Position numbers and translations under genes: made by a program. 64,000 nucleotides of DNA, taken from positions 124,001-188,000 of the forward strand of contig CAVXUB010000002.1 of the NCBI GenBank assembly GCA_963764805.1. Direction: 5' to 3'. This document shows positions 51,977-61,033 of the stretch, in pieces (positions within the stretch are counted from its first letter, which is position 1; each line of letters opens with the position of its first letter). A model generated the notes under the pieces. It ran no database searches and had not been told where the DNA came from. It saw nothing but the letters and a program-made list of their open reading frames with translations. Source of the DNA: CAVXUB01 sp963764805 (lineage in GTDB: Bacteria; Actinomycetota; Acidimicrobiia; Acidimicrobiales; Bog-793).

Positions 51977-52572
51977 GCCGGCCGGGCTGGCGGGGCCCGA
52001 GCACCCTCACCGACCCGGATCTGGACGACCCTGAGTCGAGCGACGCCGGCAGTTCCAGCCTCGACCGAGAGCACGTCACGACAAGGCCACCACGGCAACG
52101 CAAGCGGGTGCACACCAGCCGGCGCCTGCTCGTGGCGGGCTTGGTGATCGTGGCGGCGATCGGTTTCCTGCTGTGGAAGGGCCTGACGAGTGCCGTGGTG
52201 TACTTCAAGACGGTCAACGAGGCGGTGGCGTCCCGGGCCAGCTTGTCGGGTGTCAACTTCCAGATCGAGGGCGTCGTGGTGGCGGGCAGCCTGCACCAGC
52301 TGCCCGGCGGCCGCACCGCCTTCGAGATCACGAGCAGCGGCGTGACCGTCCCGGTGGTCGACACCGGCCAGCCGCCGCAGCTGTTCCAGGCCTGCATCCC
52401 GGTGGTCCTCGGCGGCCAGTTCGTCGGCTCGACCGACACGTTCGCGGCCGACCAGATCCTCGTGAAGCACTCGCAGCAATACGTCGCAGCACATCCCAAC
52501 AGGGTCAAGTCGCCCAGGACGTGCTCTCCCGGGGCACTCGTCGCTGCCGGCGGAGGCGCCGGCGGGTCGTGA
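51973..52572 (+). CDS. ccmE: Periplasmic-side heme chaperone CcmE
   Basis: 199 residues, GTG start overlapping ccmD. A hydrophilic Asp/Ser-rich cytoplasmic N-terminus of about 50 residues, longer than usual, precedes one membrane helix (LLVAGLVIVAAIGFLLWKGL). The OB-fold domain follows, with GVNFQIEGVVVAGSLHQ and AFEITSSGVTVPVVDTGQPPQLFQ, and ends in ADQILVKHSQQYVAAHP. The His of KHSQQY is in the position of the histidine that binds heme covalently (HxxxY class). The C-terminal tail has an extra Cys (PRTCSPG), which is unusual. It delivers heme to the CcmF/H ligase. Confidence 0.88.
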   Translation: MSRPGWRGPSTLTDPDLDDPESSDAGSSSLDREHVTTRPPRQRKRVHTSRRLLVAGLVIVAAIGFLLWKGLTSAVVYFKTVNEAVASRASLSGVNFQIEGVVVAGSLHQLPGGRTAFEITSSGVTVPVVDTGQPPQLFQACIPVVLGGQFVGSTDTFAADQILVKHSQQYVAAHPNRVKSPRTCSPGALVAAGGGAGGS

Positions 52573-54596
52573 ACGCAGCGCTCGGACGCACCGGCGTCAT
52601 CCTGTCGCTTCTCGCTGCCGGGGCTGGCATCGTCACCATCGTCTGGGGACTCGCCCGGGACCGCCCCTCAACCCTCGCCTCCGCCCGCCGCTACGTCTAC
52701 CTGCTGCTGGCGGGCGCTCTCCTCTCCACGTTCGCGATGCAGCGGGCGCTCGTGACGCATGACTTCTCACTCGCCTACGTGGCGGCCAACAACAGCCGGG
52801 AGACGCCGGTCATCTTCTCGATCACGGGAATGTGGTCCGCACTGGCCGGTTCGATACTCCTCTGGGGCGTGATCCTTGCCGGCTACCTGGCGGCGATGGT
52901 CGTGTGGGCGAGGCGGCGAGCAGACAGCCGGATCGTCGCCTGGGCGACGCTCGCCGGGCTCGTGGTGGCCGTCTTCTTCTTCGCCCTGATGGCCGGTCCG
53001 GCGAACCCCTTCGCCGCCACGCCGCCGCCGTTGCCGGTCGACGGCCTGGGCCCGAATCCCTTGTTGCAGGACAACATCCTGGTCGCCTTCCATCCGGTCT
53101 TCCTGTACCTCGGCTTCGTCGGGATGACGATCCCGTTCGCCTTCGCGGTGGCGGCACTCGTCACCGGCCGGCTGGGGGAGGGGTGGCTCGTGGCGACACG
53201 CCGATGGACGCTGTTCGCCTGGGGATTCCTCACCGTCGGGCTCGTGCTCGGCGCCTGGTGGTCGTACCAGGTGCTCGGTTGGGGCGGCTACTGGGCATGG
53301 GACCCCGTCGAGAACGCCGCATTCCTGCCCTGGCTCTGCACGACCGCCTACTTGCACTCGGTGATGGCGCAGGAGAGGCGCGGCCTGCTCAGGGTATGGA
53401 ACATCTCGCTCCTACTGTCAGCTTTCAGCCTGACGATCCTGGCGACCTTCCTCACCCGTTCGGGCGTCCTCGTCTCGGTGCACTCGTTCACCGAGTCCGA
53501 CGTTGGCCCGGAGATCCTGGCGTTCTTCGGGCTCGTGGTCGCCACCGGGGTCGGGCTGATCGCCTGGCGGGGTGACAGGCTCCGTTCGCCGGCGACCGTC
53601 GATGCCGCCGTCTCGCGCGAGGGCGCCTTCCTTCTCAACAACATGCTCTTCGGCGCCTTCGCTGTCGTCGTCCTGCTCGGCACGGTCTTCCCGCTCCTCG
53701 TCGAGGCCTGGAACGGGAACCAGCTGACGATCGGCAAGCCCTACTTCGACACGTTGACGGTTCCCATCGGGATCGCCCTGCTGTTCCTGATGGCAGTGGC
53801 GCCGGCGTTGCCGTGGCGCAAGGCGTCGCCGGGGATGCTGCGCCGACGGCTCGCCGTGCCCGCCTGGGTGGCAGTCCTCGTCCTCGTCATCTGCGTGGCG
53901 GCGGGCGTTCGAGGCCTCACGCCCCTCGCCGCCTTCGGACTGGCATCGTTCGCCGGTGCCTCGGCGCTGCGACAGATCGTCCTCGCCGCCCTTGCCAGCC
54001 GCCGTCGGGGTGAGGGCGCATGGCGCGGCCTGGTCGGCAGGTCGAACGGCGGCATGGTGGTGCACCTCGGGGTGGTGGTCGTCGCCGTCGGCCTCGCCGC
54101 CTCGTCATCGTTCGGGCAGCGCGCCAGCGTCACGCTCGCTGAGGGGAGGGCCGCCTCGGTCGACGGGCACACGTTTCGATATCTGGGGGCCGCTCCGTTC
54201 GTGACCTCGCAAAAACATGGCGTGCAGGCTGCCATCGAGGTCGACGGAAGAAGCGTCTTCAGGCCGGCGATCACCGAGTACGGAGCCGACACCGAGGGCG
54301 TCGGCACGCCCGCCATCGACTCTGGTGCCGTCGACGACGTCTACCTCACATTGTCGAGCAGCCCCGCCAACGGGCACGGCCCGGTCGAGCTCAACATCGT
54401 CGTGCAGCCGCTTGTCCTCTGGCTCTGGGTGGGCGGCGCCCTGACGGCCGCGGGAGCCCTGCTGGCGGCAGTCCCCGGCAGACGCCGTCGCCGGGACTCG
54501 GGCCGTTCGGCCGAGGAGCTGCCGCCGGTCGGCGAGGAAGAGGAGCTCCGGGCCGAGCAGGGGGCAGCGGCCGAACCAGTCGGGGCGGCGAGATGA
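52569..54596 (+). CDS. ccmF: Cytochrome c heme ligase subunit CcmF
   Basis: 675 residues with about 14-15 membrane segments. The WWD heme motif is LGAWWSYQVLGWGGYWAWDPVENAAFLPWL, with flanking conserved His residues (DNILVAFHPVFLYLGFVGM; TAYLHSVMAQERRG). TRSGVLVSVHSFTESDVGP, the large C-terminal periplasmic domain and a final helix follow as in CcmF. It attaches heme to apocytochrome CxxCH motifs together with CcmH. The C-terminal tail after the last helix (Glu-rich) is an addition. Both ends overlap neighbours by 4 bp. Confidence 0.93.
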   Translation: MNAALGRTGVILSLLAAGAGIVTIVWGLARDRPSTLASARRYVYLLLAGALLSTFAMQRALVTHDFSLAYVAANNSRETPVIFSITGMWSALAGSILLWGVILAGYLAAMVVWARRRADSRIVAWATLAGLVVAVFFFALMAGPANPFAATPPPLPVDGLGPNPLLQDNILVAFHPVFLYLGFVGMTIPFAFAVAALVTGRLGEGWLVATRRWTLFAWGFLTVGLVLGAWWSYQVLGWGGYWAWDPVENAAFLPWLCTTAYLHSVMAQERRGLLRVWNISLLLSAFSLTILATFLTRSGVLVSVHSFTESDVGPEILAFFGLVVATGVGLIAWRGDRLRSPATVDAAVSREGAFLLNNMLFGAFAVVVLLGTVFPLLVEAWNGNQLTIGKPYFDTLTVPIGIALLFLMAVAPALPWRKASPGMLRRRLAVPAWVAVLVLVICVAAGVRGLTPLAAFGLASFAGASALRQIVLAALASRRRGEGAWRGLVGRSNGGMVVHLGVVVVAVGLAASSSFGQRASVTLAEGRAASVDGHTFRYLGAAPFVTSQKHGVQAAIEVDGRSVFRPAITEYGADTEGVGTPAIDSGAVDDVYLTLSSSPANGHGPVELNIVVQPLVLWLWVGGALTAAGALLAAVPGRRRRRDSGRSAEELPPVGEEEELRAEQGAAAEPVGAAR

Positions 54597-55144
54597 GGCG
54601 CGTCCGGCGCCAGGCGCTCTGGTGGGCGTCGGGGGTGGCCGTGGCGGCCGTCGCCCTAGTGGCCGTGCTGGCGGCGAGCCCTGCGGCGGAGAACGTCACC
54701 TCACCCACACCGCTTCTCGGCAAGCAGGCGCCCGCCATCGCCGGGACGTCGATCACGGGGGGCGGCCGGGTGTCGCTCGCCGGCGACCGGGGGCACTACG
54801 TGGTGGTCAACTTCTTCGCCTCCTGGTGCCAGCCCTGCCAGTTGGAGGAGCCACAGCTGGCCGACTTCCTCTCCCACCACGATCGTCGCCACGCCGTGGA
54901 CGTGCTCGGCGTCGTCTTCGGAGACTCGAGTGCCAACGCGGCCGCCTTCATGCGCGAGAACGGGGCGACGTGGCCCGCCGTCGACGATGCAAGCGGCCAG
55001 ATCGCCGTCGATTACGGGGTCGACGACCCGCCGCAATCCTTCATCGTCGACCCGAGCGGGCGGGTGGTCGTGAAGATCGTGGGCGGCGTGACCACTTCAG
55101 GCCTCGAGCAGTTGCTCGCTTCGGCATCGGCGGCTTCGTCGTGA
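54593..55144 (+). CDS. ccmG: Membrane-anchored thioredoxin-like protein CcmG/ResA/TlpA
   Basis: 183 residues. N-terminal membrane anchor (LWWASGVAVAAVALVAVLAA), then a thioredoxin fold of the AhpC/TSA-like type with the redox motif FFASWCQPCQLEEPQ, the Glu/Asp-containing middle VLGVVFGDSSANAAAF and the cis-Pro loop DPPQSFIVDPSGRVV. It reduces apocytochrome or CcmH disulfides on the outer face of the membrane. Position between ccmF and ccmH supports the CcmG assignment. It overlaps both by 4 bp. Confidence 0.88.
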   Translation: MRRVRRQALWWASGVAVAAVALVAVLAASPAAENVTSPTPLLGKQAPAIAGTSITGGGRVSLAGDRGHYVVVNFFASWCQPCQLEEPQLADFLSHHDRRHAVDVLGVVFGDSSANAAAFMRENGATWPAVDDASGQIAVDYGVDDPPQSFIVDPSGRVVVKIVGGVTTSGLEQLLASASAASS

Positions 55145-55683
55145 GCGGCCGGTGGCCGCGTCATGCCGCTGGTTGGCTGGCAAGCCGGCCGGCGTGGGCG
55201 TTGCTCGTCCTGGTGGCGATAGGCGTCCTCGCATATGGGTCCGTCCATCCTCCGGCGGAGGCGGCCTCGGCGCGCATCTCGCACCTGGAGAGCATCATCA
55301 AATGCCCGAGCTGCGAGGACTTGTCGATAGCTCAATCGAATGCGTCCACCGCGGTGGCGCTGCGCCAGGACGTCGTCCAGCAGGTGCACGCGGGCCGCAG
55401 TGACGCCGCGATCGAGCAGTACGTGGTCGACCGGTACGGGTCGTCGGTGCTGCTCGATCCTCCCGCCACGGGAGTGGATCTACTTGTCTGGTTGGTCCCT
55501 GTCGCCGTTCTCGTCGTCGCCGCCGTCTCCGGGGGAACCCTTGTCTGGCGGCGGCAACGCCATCTGTGGCGGCGGGGCGACGGCGACCGGAAGACCGATG
55601 GCGGAGCTCTGGCGGAGGACGAGGCTCTGGTGGAGGCGGCGCTCGCCTCGCGCCAGAAGGCTCCGGCGCAGGCGCATCGGTGA
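55141..55683 (+). CDS. ccmH: Cytochrome c-type biogenesis protein CcmH
   Basis: 180 residues, GTG start. After an N-terminal hydrophobic segment (WALLVLVAIGVLAYGSV) comes IIKCPSCEDLSIAQSNASTAVALRQDVVQQ, the CcmH domain with the conserved redox pair CPSC in the RCPxC(Q/E)..SI..S context. A second membrane helix (LLVWLVPVAVLVVAAVSGGTLVW) and a basic tail follow. The protein interacts with apocytochrome and the CcmF ligase. Overlaps its neighbours by 4 bp on each side. Confidence 0.9.
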   Translation: MSGRWPRHAAGWLASRPAWALLVLVAIGVLAYGSVHPPAEAASARISHLESIIKCPSCEDLSIAQSNASTAVALRQDVVQQVHAGRSDAAIEQYVVDRYGSSVLLDPPATGVDLLVWLVPVAVLVVAAVSGGTLVWRRQRHLWRRGDGDRKTDGGALAEDEALVEAALASRQKAPAQAHR

Positions 55684-56555
55684 GCAGTCGGGGCGTCGCC
55701 GAGCGTCGCCGGCACGAAGTGCTGTGCGAGCAGAGAGACCAGCTGCTGGCCTCGATCGAGGATCTCGACCGCGAGCACGGGGCGGGCGAGCTGGAGGACG
55801 ACGACTACTCATCTCTTCGCGCCGGCTACGTCGAGCGGGTCGCATCGCTCCTCCGCCAGATCGACGAGGCCTCCTCCGGAGGGGCGGCCGGCTCGTCGAG
55901 CGGATCGTCGGGCGGCCCTGCCGGCGCGGCGGGCGGATCTGCCCGGACGGCGGGGCCATCCTCGCGGCTGCGCCGGCGCCTGGGGAGCCGCCGCACGCGC
56001 CGGCTGCTCGGGGGTCTCTTCGCCATCTGCTGCGTGGCGCTGATCGCCCTGTTCGCCTTGCGGCTGGCCGGCGTGCGGTTGCCGGGAGAGACCGCCTCTG
56101 GCTCGATCACCCTCGACAAGGCACAGCAGGTTCAGCAGGACCTGCAGAGAGCGCAGGTGCTGGCCGACGGCGGCGACACGACCGGCGCCCTGTCGCTCTA
56201 CCAGCAGGTGCTCGCCCTGGAAGCGAACAACGCCCAGGCGCTCACCTACAGGGGCTGGTTGCTGAGGCTGACCGGGGTCGAGGCCTCCAACAAGAGGCTC
56301 GTGCAGGCGGGCCGAGACTCGATGGTCGAGGCGCTGCGTTTCGAGCCGCATTACGGCGACGCGCATTTGCTGCTCGGGCTGTCGCTGGTCGAGGACTCGC
56401 CACGCGATCTCGGCGGCGGTGTGGCGCAGTTCCGGCTCGCACTTGACGACGGGGCCGCCTCGCAGCTCGTGACCGCGAACAAGGCGATCATGGCGAGCGC
56501 TTTCAGGACGGACAGGCAAGCGGTTCCGCCAGTGCTTGCAGGGTCCAAACCTTGA
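55680..56555 (+). CDS. CcmI-like TPR protein
   Basis: 291 residues, GTG start. The N-terminal part (LLASIEDLDREHGAGELEDDDYSSLRAGYVERVASLLRQID) resembles the CcmI region that follows its first helix. A Gly/Ser-rich linker, one membrane helix (LLGGLFAICCVALIALFALRLAG) and a C-terminal TPR-like domain (AQVLADGGDTTGALSLYQQVLALEANNAQALTYRGWLLRLTG) complete it. CcmI binds apocytochrome C-termini for the ligase. Here the first CcmI helix is missing, so it is a variant. It is the last gene of the ccm run and stops 5 bp before the convergent cysteine desulfurase. Confidence 0.78.
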   Translation: MSSRGVAERRRHEVLCEQRDQLLASIEDLDREHGAGELEDDDYSSLRAGYVERVASLLRQIDEASSGGAAGSSSGSSGGPAGAAGGSARTAGPSSRLRRRLGSRRTRRLLGGLFAICCVALIALFALRLAGVRLPGETASGSITLDKAQQVQQDLQRAQVLADGGDTTGALSLYQQVLALEANNAQALTYRGWLLRLTGVEASNKRLVQAGRDSMVEALRFEPHYGDAHLLLGLSLVEDSPRDLGGGVAQFRLALDDGAASQLVTANKAIMASAFRTDRQAVPPVLAGSKP

Positions 56556-56559
56556 CGGG

Positions 56560-57714
56560 CTAGCTGCGCAGGGCGCGCAGACTTCGCAGGGCATCAGGAA
56601 AGGCCGCCAGGAAGGCGCTCACATCGTCCTCGGTGGTGCTCCAACCGACTGAGACACGCAGCGAGCGATCAGCGTCGGCACCCATGGCGCGCAGGACGGG
56701 AGAGGGCTCGAGGGCCTCCGACGAACAGGAAGATCCGGAGTGGACGGCTATCCCGGCCTGGTCGAGCGCCAGCAGTACCGGCTCGGCCTCGACGTCTTCC
56801 AAGCCGGCGCAGACGATGTGGGGGAGGCAATGCTCCGGGTCTCCGAACAACGAGGATCCGCTCTCCCGGAGGATCGCCTGCCGGATGGCGGCGGCCTGTC
56901 GCGACGCACGCTCCCGCTCGCGCTCCAGCACGCCCTCCTCGGTGAGGGCGGCTGCGACGGCGCCGAGCCCGACTATCGCCGCCGTGTTCTCGAGGCCGGC
57001 CCTGCGGCTGCGTTCCTGTGCTCCGCCCACCATCAACGGGTCCAGGCGCAACCCCCGGCGCACGAGCAGCACGCCCGCTCCCGGCGGTCCCCCCATCTTG
57101 TGAGCGCTGATCGAGCAGAGGTCGGCGTCGATGGCTCCGAAGTCGAGGTCGACGTGCCCTGCGGCCGCCGCAGCGTCGACGTGGACGAGCACCCCTCGCC
57201 GGCGGCACATCTCCGCCACCGTCGCTGCAGCCTGCAGGGATCCCACCTCGTGGTTGGCGAGCTGGCAGTTCACCAGGGAGATGTCCTCGTTCTTGTCGAG
57301 CAGCGACCCCAGGTGCTCGACGTCGATCCGGCCGTGCGGATCGACTCTGGGCACGAGCAGGGGGACCTGGTGGGCCGCAGCCTCCCGCCTGGAGGCCTCG
57401 CGAACCGAGGAGTGCTCGACGTCGGCGCAGACGATGGGTCCCGGCCGGGCGCTGAGCGCCGACCAGATCGCCGAAACGGCGGCCTCGGTCGCTCCCGACG
57501 TGAACACGACCTCTCGTGGCCGCGCCCCCAAGAGCTCAGCCACCTGTTGACGAGCCGTCTCGATAGGAGCGCGGGCGGCTCGCCCCTCGGCGTGCAGGCG
57601 GCCGGGGTCAGCGATCACACCGGTTTCCAGCCACTGGACCATCGCCAGGCGTGCCTCGGGCCGGATCGGCGATGTGGAGGCGTGGTCGAGATAGTGGCGG
57701 TGGGCCGCGTTCAT
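56560..57714 (-). CDS. Cysteine desulfurase (NifS/IscS-like)
   Basis: 384 residues of class V aminotransferase fold: HYLDHASTSPIRPEA, the PLP-binding EVVFTSGATEAAVSAIW, HVDAAAAAGHVDLDF and SISAHKMGGPPGAGVLLVRRG (Schiff-base Lys after His). The catalytic Cys loop is VHSGSSCSSEALEPSPVL, long as in group I IscS/NifS enzymes. It releases sulfur from cysteine for Fe-S clusters or tRNA thiolation. It is 40 bp downstream of the SufR-like regulator on the same strand, and mrp is divergent beyond that, which points to Fe-S assembly. No iscU/sufU scaffold gene is adjacent. Confidence 0.9.
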   Translation of the reverse strand: MNAAHRHYLDHASTSPIRPEARLAMVQWLETGVIADPGRLHAEGRAARAPIETARQQVAELLGARPREVVFTSGATEAAVSAIWSALSARPGPIVCADVEHSSVREASRREAAAHQVPLLVPRVDPHGRIDVEHLGSLLDKNEDISLVNCQLANHEVGSLQAAATVAEMCRRRGVLVHVDAAAAAGHVDLDFGAIDADLCSISAHKMGGPPGAGVLLVRRGLRLDPLMVGGAQERSRRAGLENTAAIVGLGAVAAALTEEGVLERERERASRQAAAIRQAILRESGSSLFGDPEHCLPHIVCAGLEDVEAEPVLLALDQAGIAVHSGSSCSSEALEPSPVLRAMGADADRSLRVSVGWSTTEDDVSAFLAAFPDALRSLRALRS

Positions 57715-57754
57715 CGCTCCCCGGACCTGGTCGCGGAGCTGTTGATCAGAACGC

Positions 57755-58505
57755 TCAGCCCGCGACTGCCGCGCAGGCCTCGTCGCCGCGTGCCCGTGAC
57801 GACATCCTCACCGGGACTGGGTCCCCGCAGAGGCCTGCCAGCAACCCCCTCACCATTCCCCGGTCGACGGCGCAGATCACCGGGTGGTTGAGGGCCATCG
57901 CGCCGAACGGGCAGTGCTCGGCAACGATCGAGGAGGTGGTGGCATCGACGGTCTCGGTATGGGCCGCGAAACCATGAGCGGTGAGGGCGTCGGCCACCGC
58001 CTGCATGGCGGCGCGCATCGACCGCTGCGAGTCCCCGGGCGCCATCTGGGCCGCCAGCGCACGGCCGTAGTCCTCGCCGACCTCCTCGGCCATGCATTCG
58101 GCCTGCCGGTCGTCGAGCAGGGCCAGCGAGCGGGCGAGCAGCCGCACGACGAGGTCGTCGCGGGGAGGGGGAGGGACGAGCAATGGCTCGTGTGACGAAG
58201 CCTTGTAGCGCTTGGAGGGCCTTCCCGCGCCGATCAGCGCCGTGGTCGACGGCGACGTCGAGATAGCCCCCGGCGGCGAGCTTGTCGAGGTGATGCCGGG
58301 CGACGTTGGGATGCAGCCCGAAACGCGCCGCCACCTCCCCGGCAGTGACCCCCGCCTCCCGCTTGGCGAACAGGTAGATGTGCCGTCGCGTGGAGTCGCC
58401 GAAGGCGGCGGTGATCGCCGCCACGGCTGCGGAGAAGGCCTGCTCCTCGCCGCCCCCTGAGGCGTTCGCCGCCACGGCTGCCGAGCGGCCGGTCGTCGTT
58501 GGCAC
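57755..58505 (-). CDS. SufR-like iron-sulfur transcriptional regulator, frameshifted near 58.23 kb
   Basis: GTG 58505 start. The N-terminal winged helix is ArsR/DeoR-like (FSAAVAAITAAFGDSTRRHIYLFAKREAGVTAGEVAARFGLHPNVARHHLDKLAAGGYLDVAVDHGAD). Around 58225-58240 the frame changes, after which GRPSKRYKAS continues the domain in the new frame. The C-terminus carries four Cys as CPFG-x9-C-x14-C-x17-C, close to the CX12CX13CX14C pattern by which SufR binds a 4Fe-4S cluster. Joined length is about 249 residues. It presumably represses the cysteine desulfurase downstream and perhaps mrp. A possible -10 (TACGAT, 58512-58517 minus) lies 6 nt from the start, suggesting a leaderless mRNA. Confidence 0.78.
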
Positions 58506-58556
58506 GGCACTATCGTACCGTCGGGCTGCCGGCGGTCGCCGGAGCGAGGAGGATCG

Positions 58557-59708
58557 ATGGGTTCGCGAGAGGACGATCTGCGGGCCGTCGTGGAGGCGGT
58601 CGTCGACCCCCGCATCCGACAGCCGCTCGGGGCGCTCGGCATGCTGCGGGAGGTGCGCGCCTCGCGCCGCTCTGCGGAGGTGTCGATCGCCGTCCCCGCC
58701 GACTACTCGCACGGCCCGCAGCTGGCGGCCGCGGTGGGTGCGGCAGCCGAGAGGTCGGGGCTCCCTGTGCCCGACGTGTCACTGCTCGTCATGACCGAGC
58801 ACGAGCGGTCCGATCTGGCGGCACGTCTGCACGAGCTCGGCCGCCCGTCCGCCGCCCGTGGTGCAGTCGCCGCCACCGAAGAGGGATCGGTCAAGGGGCC
58901 GGGCCGCACGAACCCGTTCATGGAGAAGAGCTCGAAGACCCGCGTCCTCGGGATCAACTCCGGCAAGGGCGGTGTCGGCAAGTCGTCGCTCACGGTGAAC
59001 CTGGCGGTGGCGTTGGCCTCCCTCGGGCACGAGGTCGGGCTCCTCGACGCCGACGTCTACGGGTTCTCGGTGCCGAAGATGCTCGGGATCGAGAGCCGAC
59101 CGATGATCATCGACGACCTTCTCGTGCCGCCGGTCGTGCACGGCGTCCGCTGCATCTCGATGGGCCTGTTCGTCGACGACGACCAGCCGGTCGTGTGGCG
59201 CGGTCCACTGCTGCACAAGGCGCTCGAGCAGTTCCTCGTCGACGTCTACTGGGGCGGCCCGGACTTCCTCCTCGTCGACATGCCGCCGGGAACGGGTGAC
59301 GTCGCCCTGTCGATGGCGCAGTACCTGCCGAGGACCGAGCTCTACGTGGTGACCACGCCGCAGCCGTCAGCACAACGGGTGGCGCAGCGCTCGGCGGTGA
59401 TGGCACGCCAGCTCAAGCTGCCGTTGCGGGGCGTGGTGGAGAACATGAGCTGGTTCGTGGCCGACGACGGCAAGCGCTACGAGCTGTTCGGAGCCGGCGG
59501 CGGCCAGGAGCTGGCGAGATCGCTCGGCGTTGCCCTCCTCGGCCAGATCCCCTTCGTGCCGGCGGTGCGCCAAGGGGGCGACGACGGCGTCCCGATCGTC
59601 GTCTCTGATCCGTCGTCAGCCGCCTCGGCAGCCTTCTTCGGCCTCGCCAACTCGATCGCCGCGCTCGGGCCGGCCCGCGTCTACCGCTCCGAGCTCTCCG
59701 TCCGCTGA
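58557..59708 (+). CDS. mrp: Mrp/ApbC-type Fe-S cluster carrier ATPase
   Basis: 383 residues, ATG with GAGGAGG site. An N-terminal MIP18/DUF59 domain (DDLRAVVEAVVDPRIRQPLGALGMLREVRAS) is followed by a P-loop NTPase: deviant Walker A GINSGKGGVGKSSLTVNLAVAL, switch I DADVYGFSVPKMLG, VDMPPGTGDVALS (switch II), and ENMSWF followed by YELFGAGGGQELA. The usual CxxC cluster-binding pair in the last motif (typically ENMS-F-CPHC) is replaced here by WFVADDG, which is unusual for a cluster carrier. It is divergent from the SufR-like gene with 51 bp between, forming an Fe-S gene group. Confidence 0.9.
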   Translation: MGSREDDLRAVVEAVVDPRIRQPLGALGMLREVRASRRSAEVSIAVPADYSHGPQLAAAVGAAAERSGLPVPDVSLLVMTEHERSDLAARLHELGRPSAARGAVAATEEGSVKGPGRTNPFMEKSSKTRVLGINSGKGGVGKSSLTVNLAVALASLGHEVGLLDADVYGFSVPKMLGIESRPMIIDDLLVPPVVHGVRCISMGLFVDDDQPVVWRGPLLHKALEQFLVDVYWGGPDFLLVDMPPGTGDVALSMAQYLPRTELYVVTTPQPSAQRVAQRSAVMARQLKLPLRGVVENMSWFVADDGKRYELFGAGGGQELARSLGVALLGQIPFVPAVRQGGDDGVPIVVSDPSSAASAAFFGLANSIAALGPARVYRSELSVR

Positions 59709-59759
59709 GCTCACCGAGGTCAGGTCACCATTGCCCTGCCCACGGCGCCTGGAGAAGCC

Positions 59760-60947
59760 GTGACCATCTCGGCTGATACACCAGATCCGTATCCTGGGCG
59801 CATGCGCGACGGCGGACTCGAACTGACGGAGCGGGCGCTGCGCTGGGCGGGAACGATGGCGGGCCATGACTCGGAGGTCTCAGGGATCCGGCAGGCGCAC
59901 GCCGGCTCCGCGCTCGGCATCGGGCCGCTGGAGATATTCGATCGGGAAGCGCGCGAAGCGGCAGAGGCGGACCTGCTTGCGCGAGGGGCCACCCTCTCCC
60001 GCGGTGCCGGGAACCGACCGCGCGAGGAGGAGCCGGATCCCTGGCGGACCTGTTTCGAGCGGGACCGGGACCGCATCCTGCACCAGGCGACGGCCTTTCG
60101 CCGCCTCGCCGGCAAGACCCAGGTCTTCATCTTCCCCCGCGACCACCAGCGCACGAGACTGACGCATGCCCTCGAGGTCGCCCAGGTGGCGCGTGCGATC
60201 GCCAGCGCCTTGCGGCTCAACGTGGCGCTGGCCGAGGCGATCGCCCTCGGCCACGACTGCGGGCACGGCCCGTTCGGGCATGCCAGCGAGGATGCCTTCG
60301 ACCCGCTCGTGCCCGGCGGCTTCGACCATGCACCCTGGGGCGCCGACATCACGCTGGCGCCGTTGAACCTGACCTTCGAAGTGAGCGACGGCATCCGTAA
60401 CCACAGCTGGTCCCGCCCCGCGCCGGCTACTCCCGAGGGCGAGGCTTGCGCGCTGGCCGATAGAGCCAGCTACGCGACCCACGACGCGGAGGACGCAGCG
60501 CGGGCCGGAGTCGTCGATCTTGCCGAGCTGCCCGAAGTGGTGGTCGATCGCGCCGGCCGATCCCGATCACGGCAGCTGAACGCCTTCATCACCGACGTCG
60601 TGACGACGAGCCGGCGGCGCGGCGCGATCGGGATGAGCCCGGAGATGGCGGACGCCCTCGCCGAGCTTCGAGCTTGGAACTACGAACGGATCTACCTTCG
60701 GCCGGAGTCGATGGCGCAGTCTCGGCTCGTGCACCGGATGCTGAGGGCCCTGGTCGAGCATTACGTCACCCATCCTGAACAGCTGCCCGAGGGACGAGAT
60801 GCGTCCGACGCCGACCAGCTGACAAGGCGCGCCGTGACGTATGTGGCAGGAATGACCGATCGTTTCGCGTGTGAGCAGGCCGAGCGGCAGCTTGGTTGGC
60901 GCGCCAGCGACCTCCCCATGGGGTTCGATCTCTCCCGGCAGCGGTGA
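59760..60947 (+). CDS. dGTPase-like HD-domain phosphohydrolase
   Basis: 395 residues from GTG 59760; ATG 59802 is an alternative start. The HD domain is intact: FRRLAGKTQVFIFPRDHQRTRLTHALEVAQVARAIASALRLN followed by EAIALGHDCGHGPFGHASEDAF (metal-binding His, His-Asp, His). The C-terminal antiviral-type helical region (ADRASYATHDAEDAARAG; WNYERIYLRPESM) fits deoxyguanosine triphosphate triphosphohydrolase. Such enzymes convert dNTP to deoxynucleoside plus triphosphate and can limit phage replication, although housekeeping dNTP control is the more common role. The N-terminal 100 residues are less conserved. Confidence 0.85.
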   Translation: MTISADTPDPYPGRMRDGGLELTERALRWAGTMAGHDSEVSGIRQAHAGSALGIGPLEIFDREAREAAEADLLARGATLSRGAGNRPREEEPDPWRTCFERDRDRILHQATAFRRLAGKTQVFIFPRDHQRTRLTHALEVAQVARAIASALRLNVALAEAIALGHDCGHGPFGHASEDAFDPLVPGGFDHAPWGADITLAPLNLTFEVSDGIRNHSWSRPAPATPEGEACALADRASYATHDAEDAARAGVVDLAELPEVVVDRAGRSRSRQLNAFITDVVTTSRRRGAIGMSPEMADALAELRAWNYERIYLRPESMAQSRLVHRMLRALVEHYVTHPEQLPEGRDASDADQLTRRAVTYVAGMTDRFACEQAERQLGWRASDLPMGFDLSRQR

Positions 60948-61033
60948 GGGAGGCGCCGCCTGCGGGCGCTGTGGCTGCCGCGGCGGCCGTTGCCCCTACG
61001 ATTGCGGCGAACCTGCGAGAGGAGCGGAGACGC

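Noticed and set aside
59760..60947. Anti-phage dGTPase defence system
   Set aside because: The HD protein sits among housekeeping genes with no defence neighbours; family membership alone does not support a defence role.
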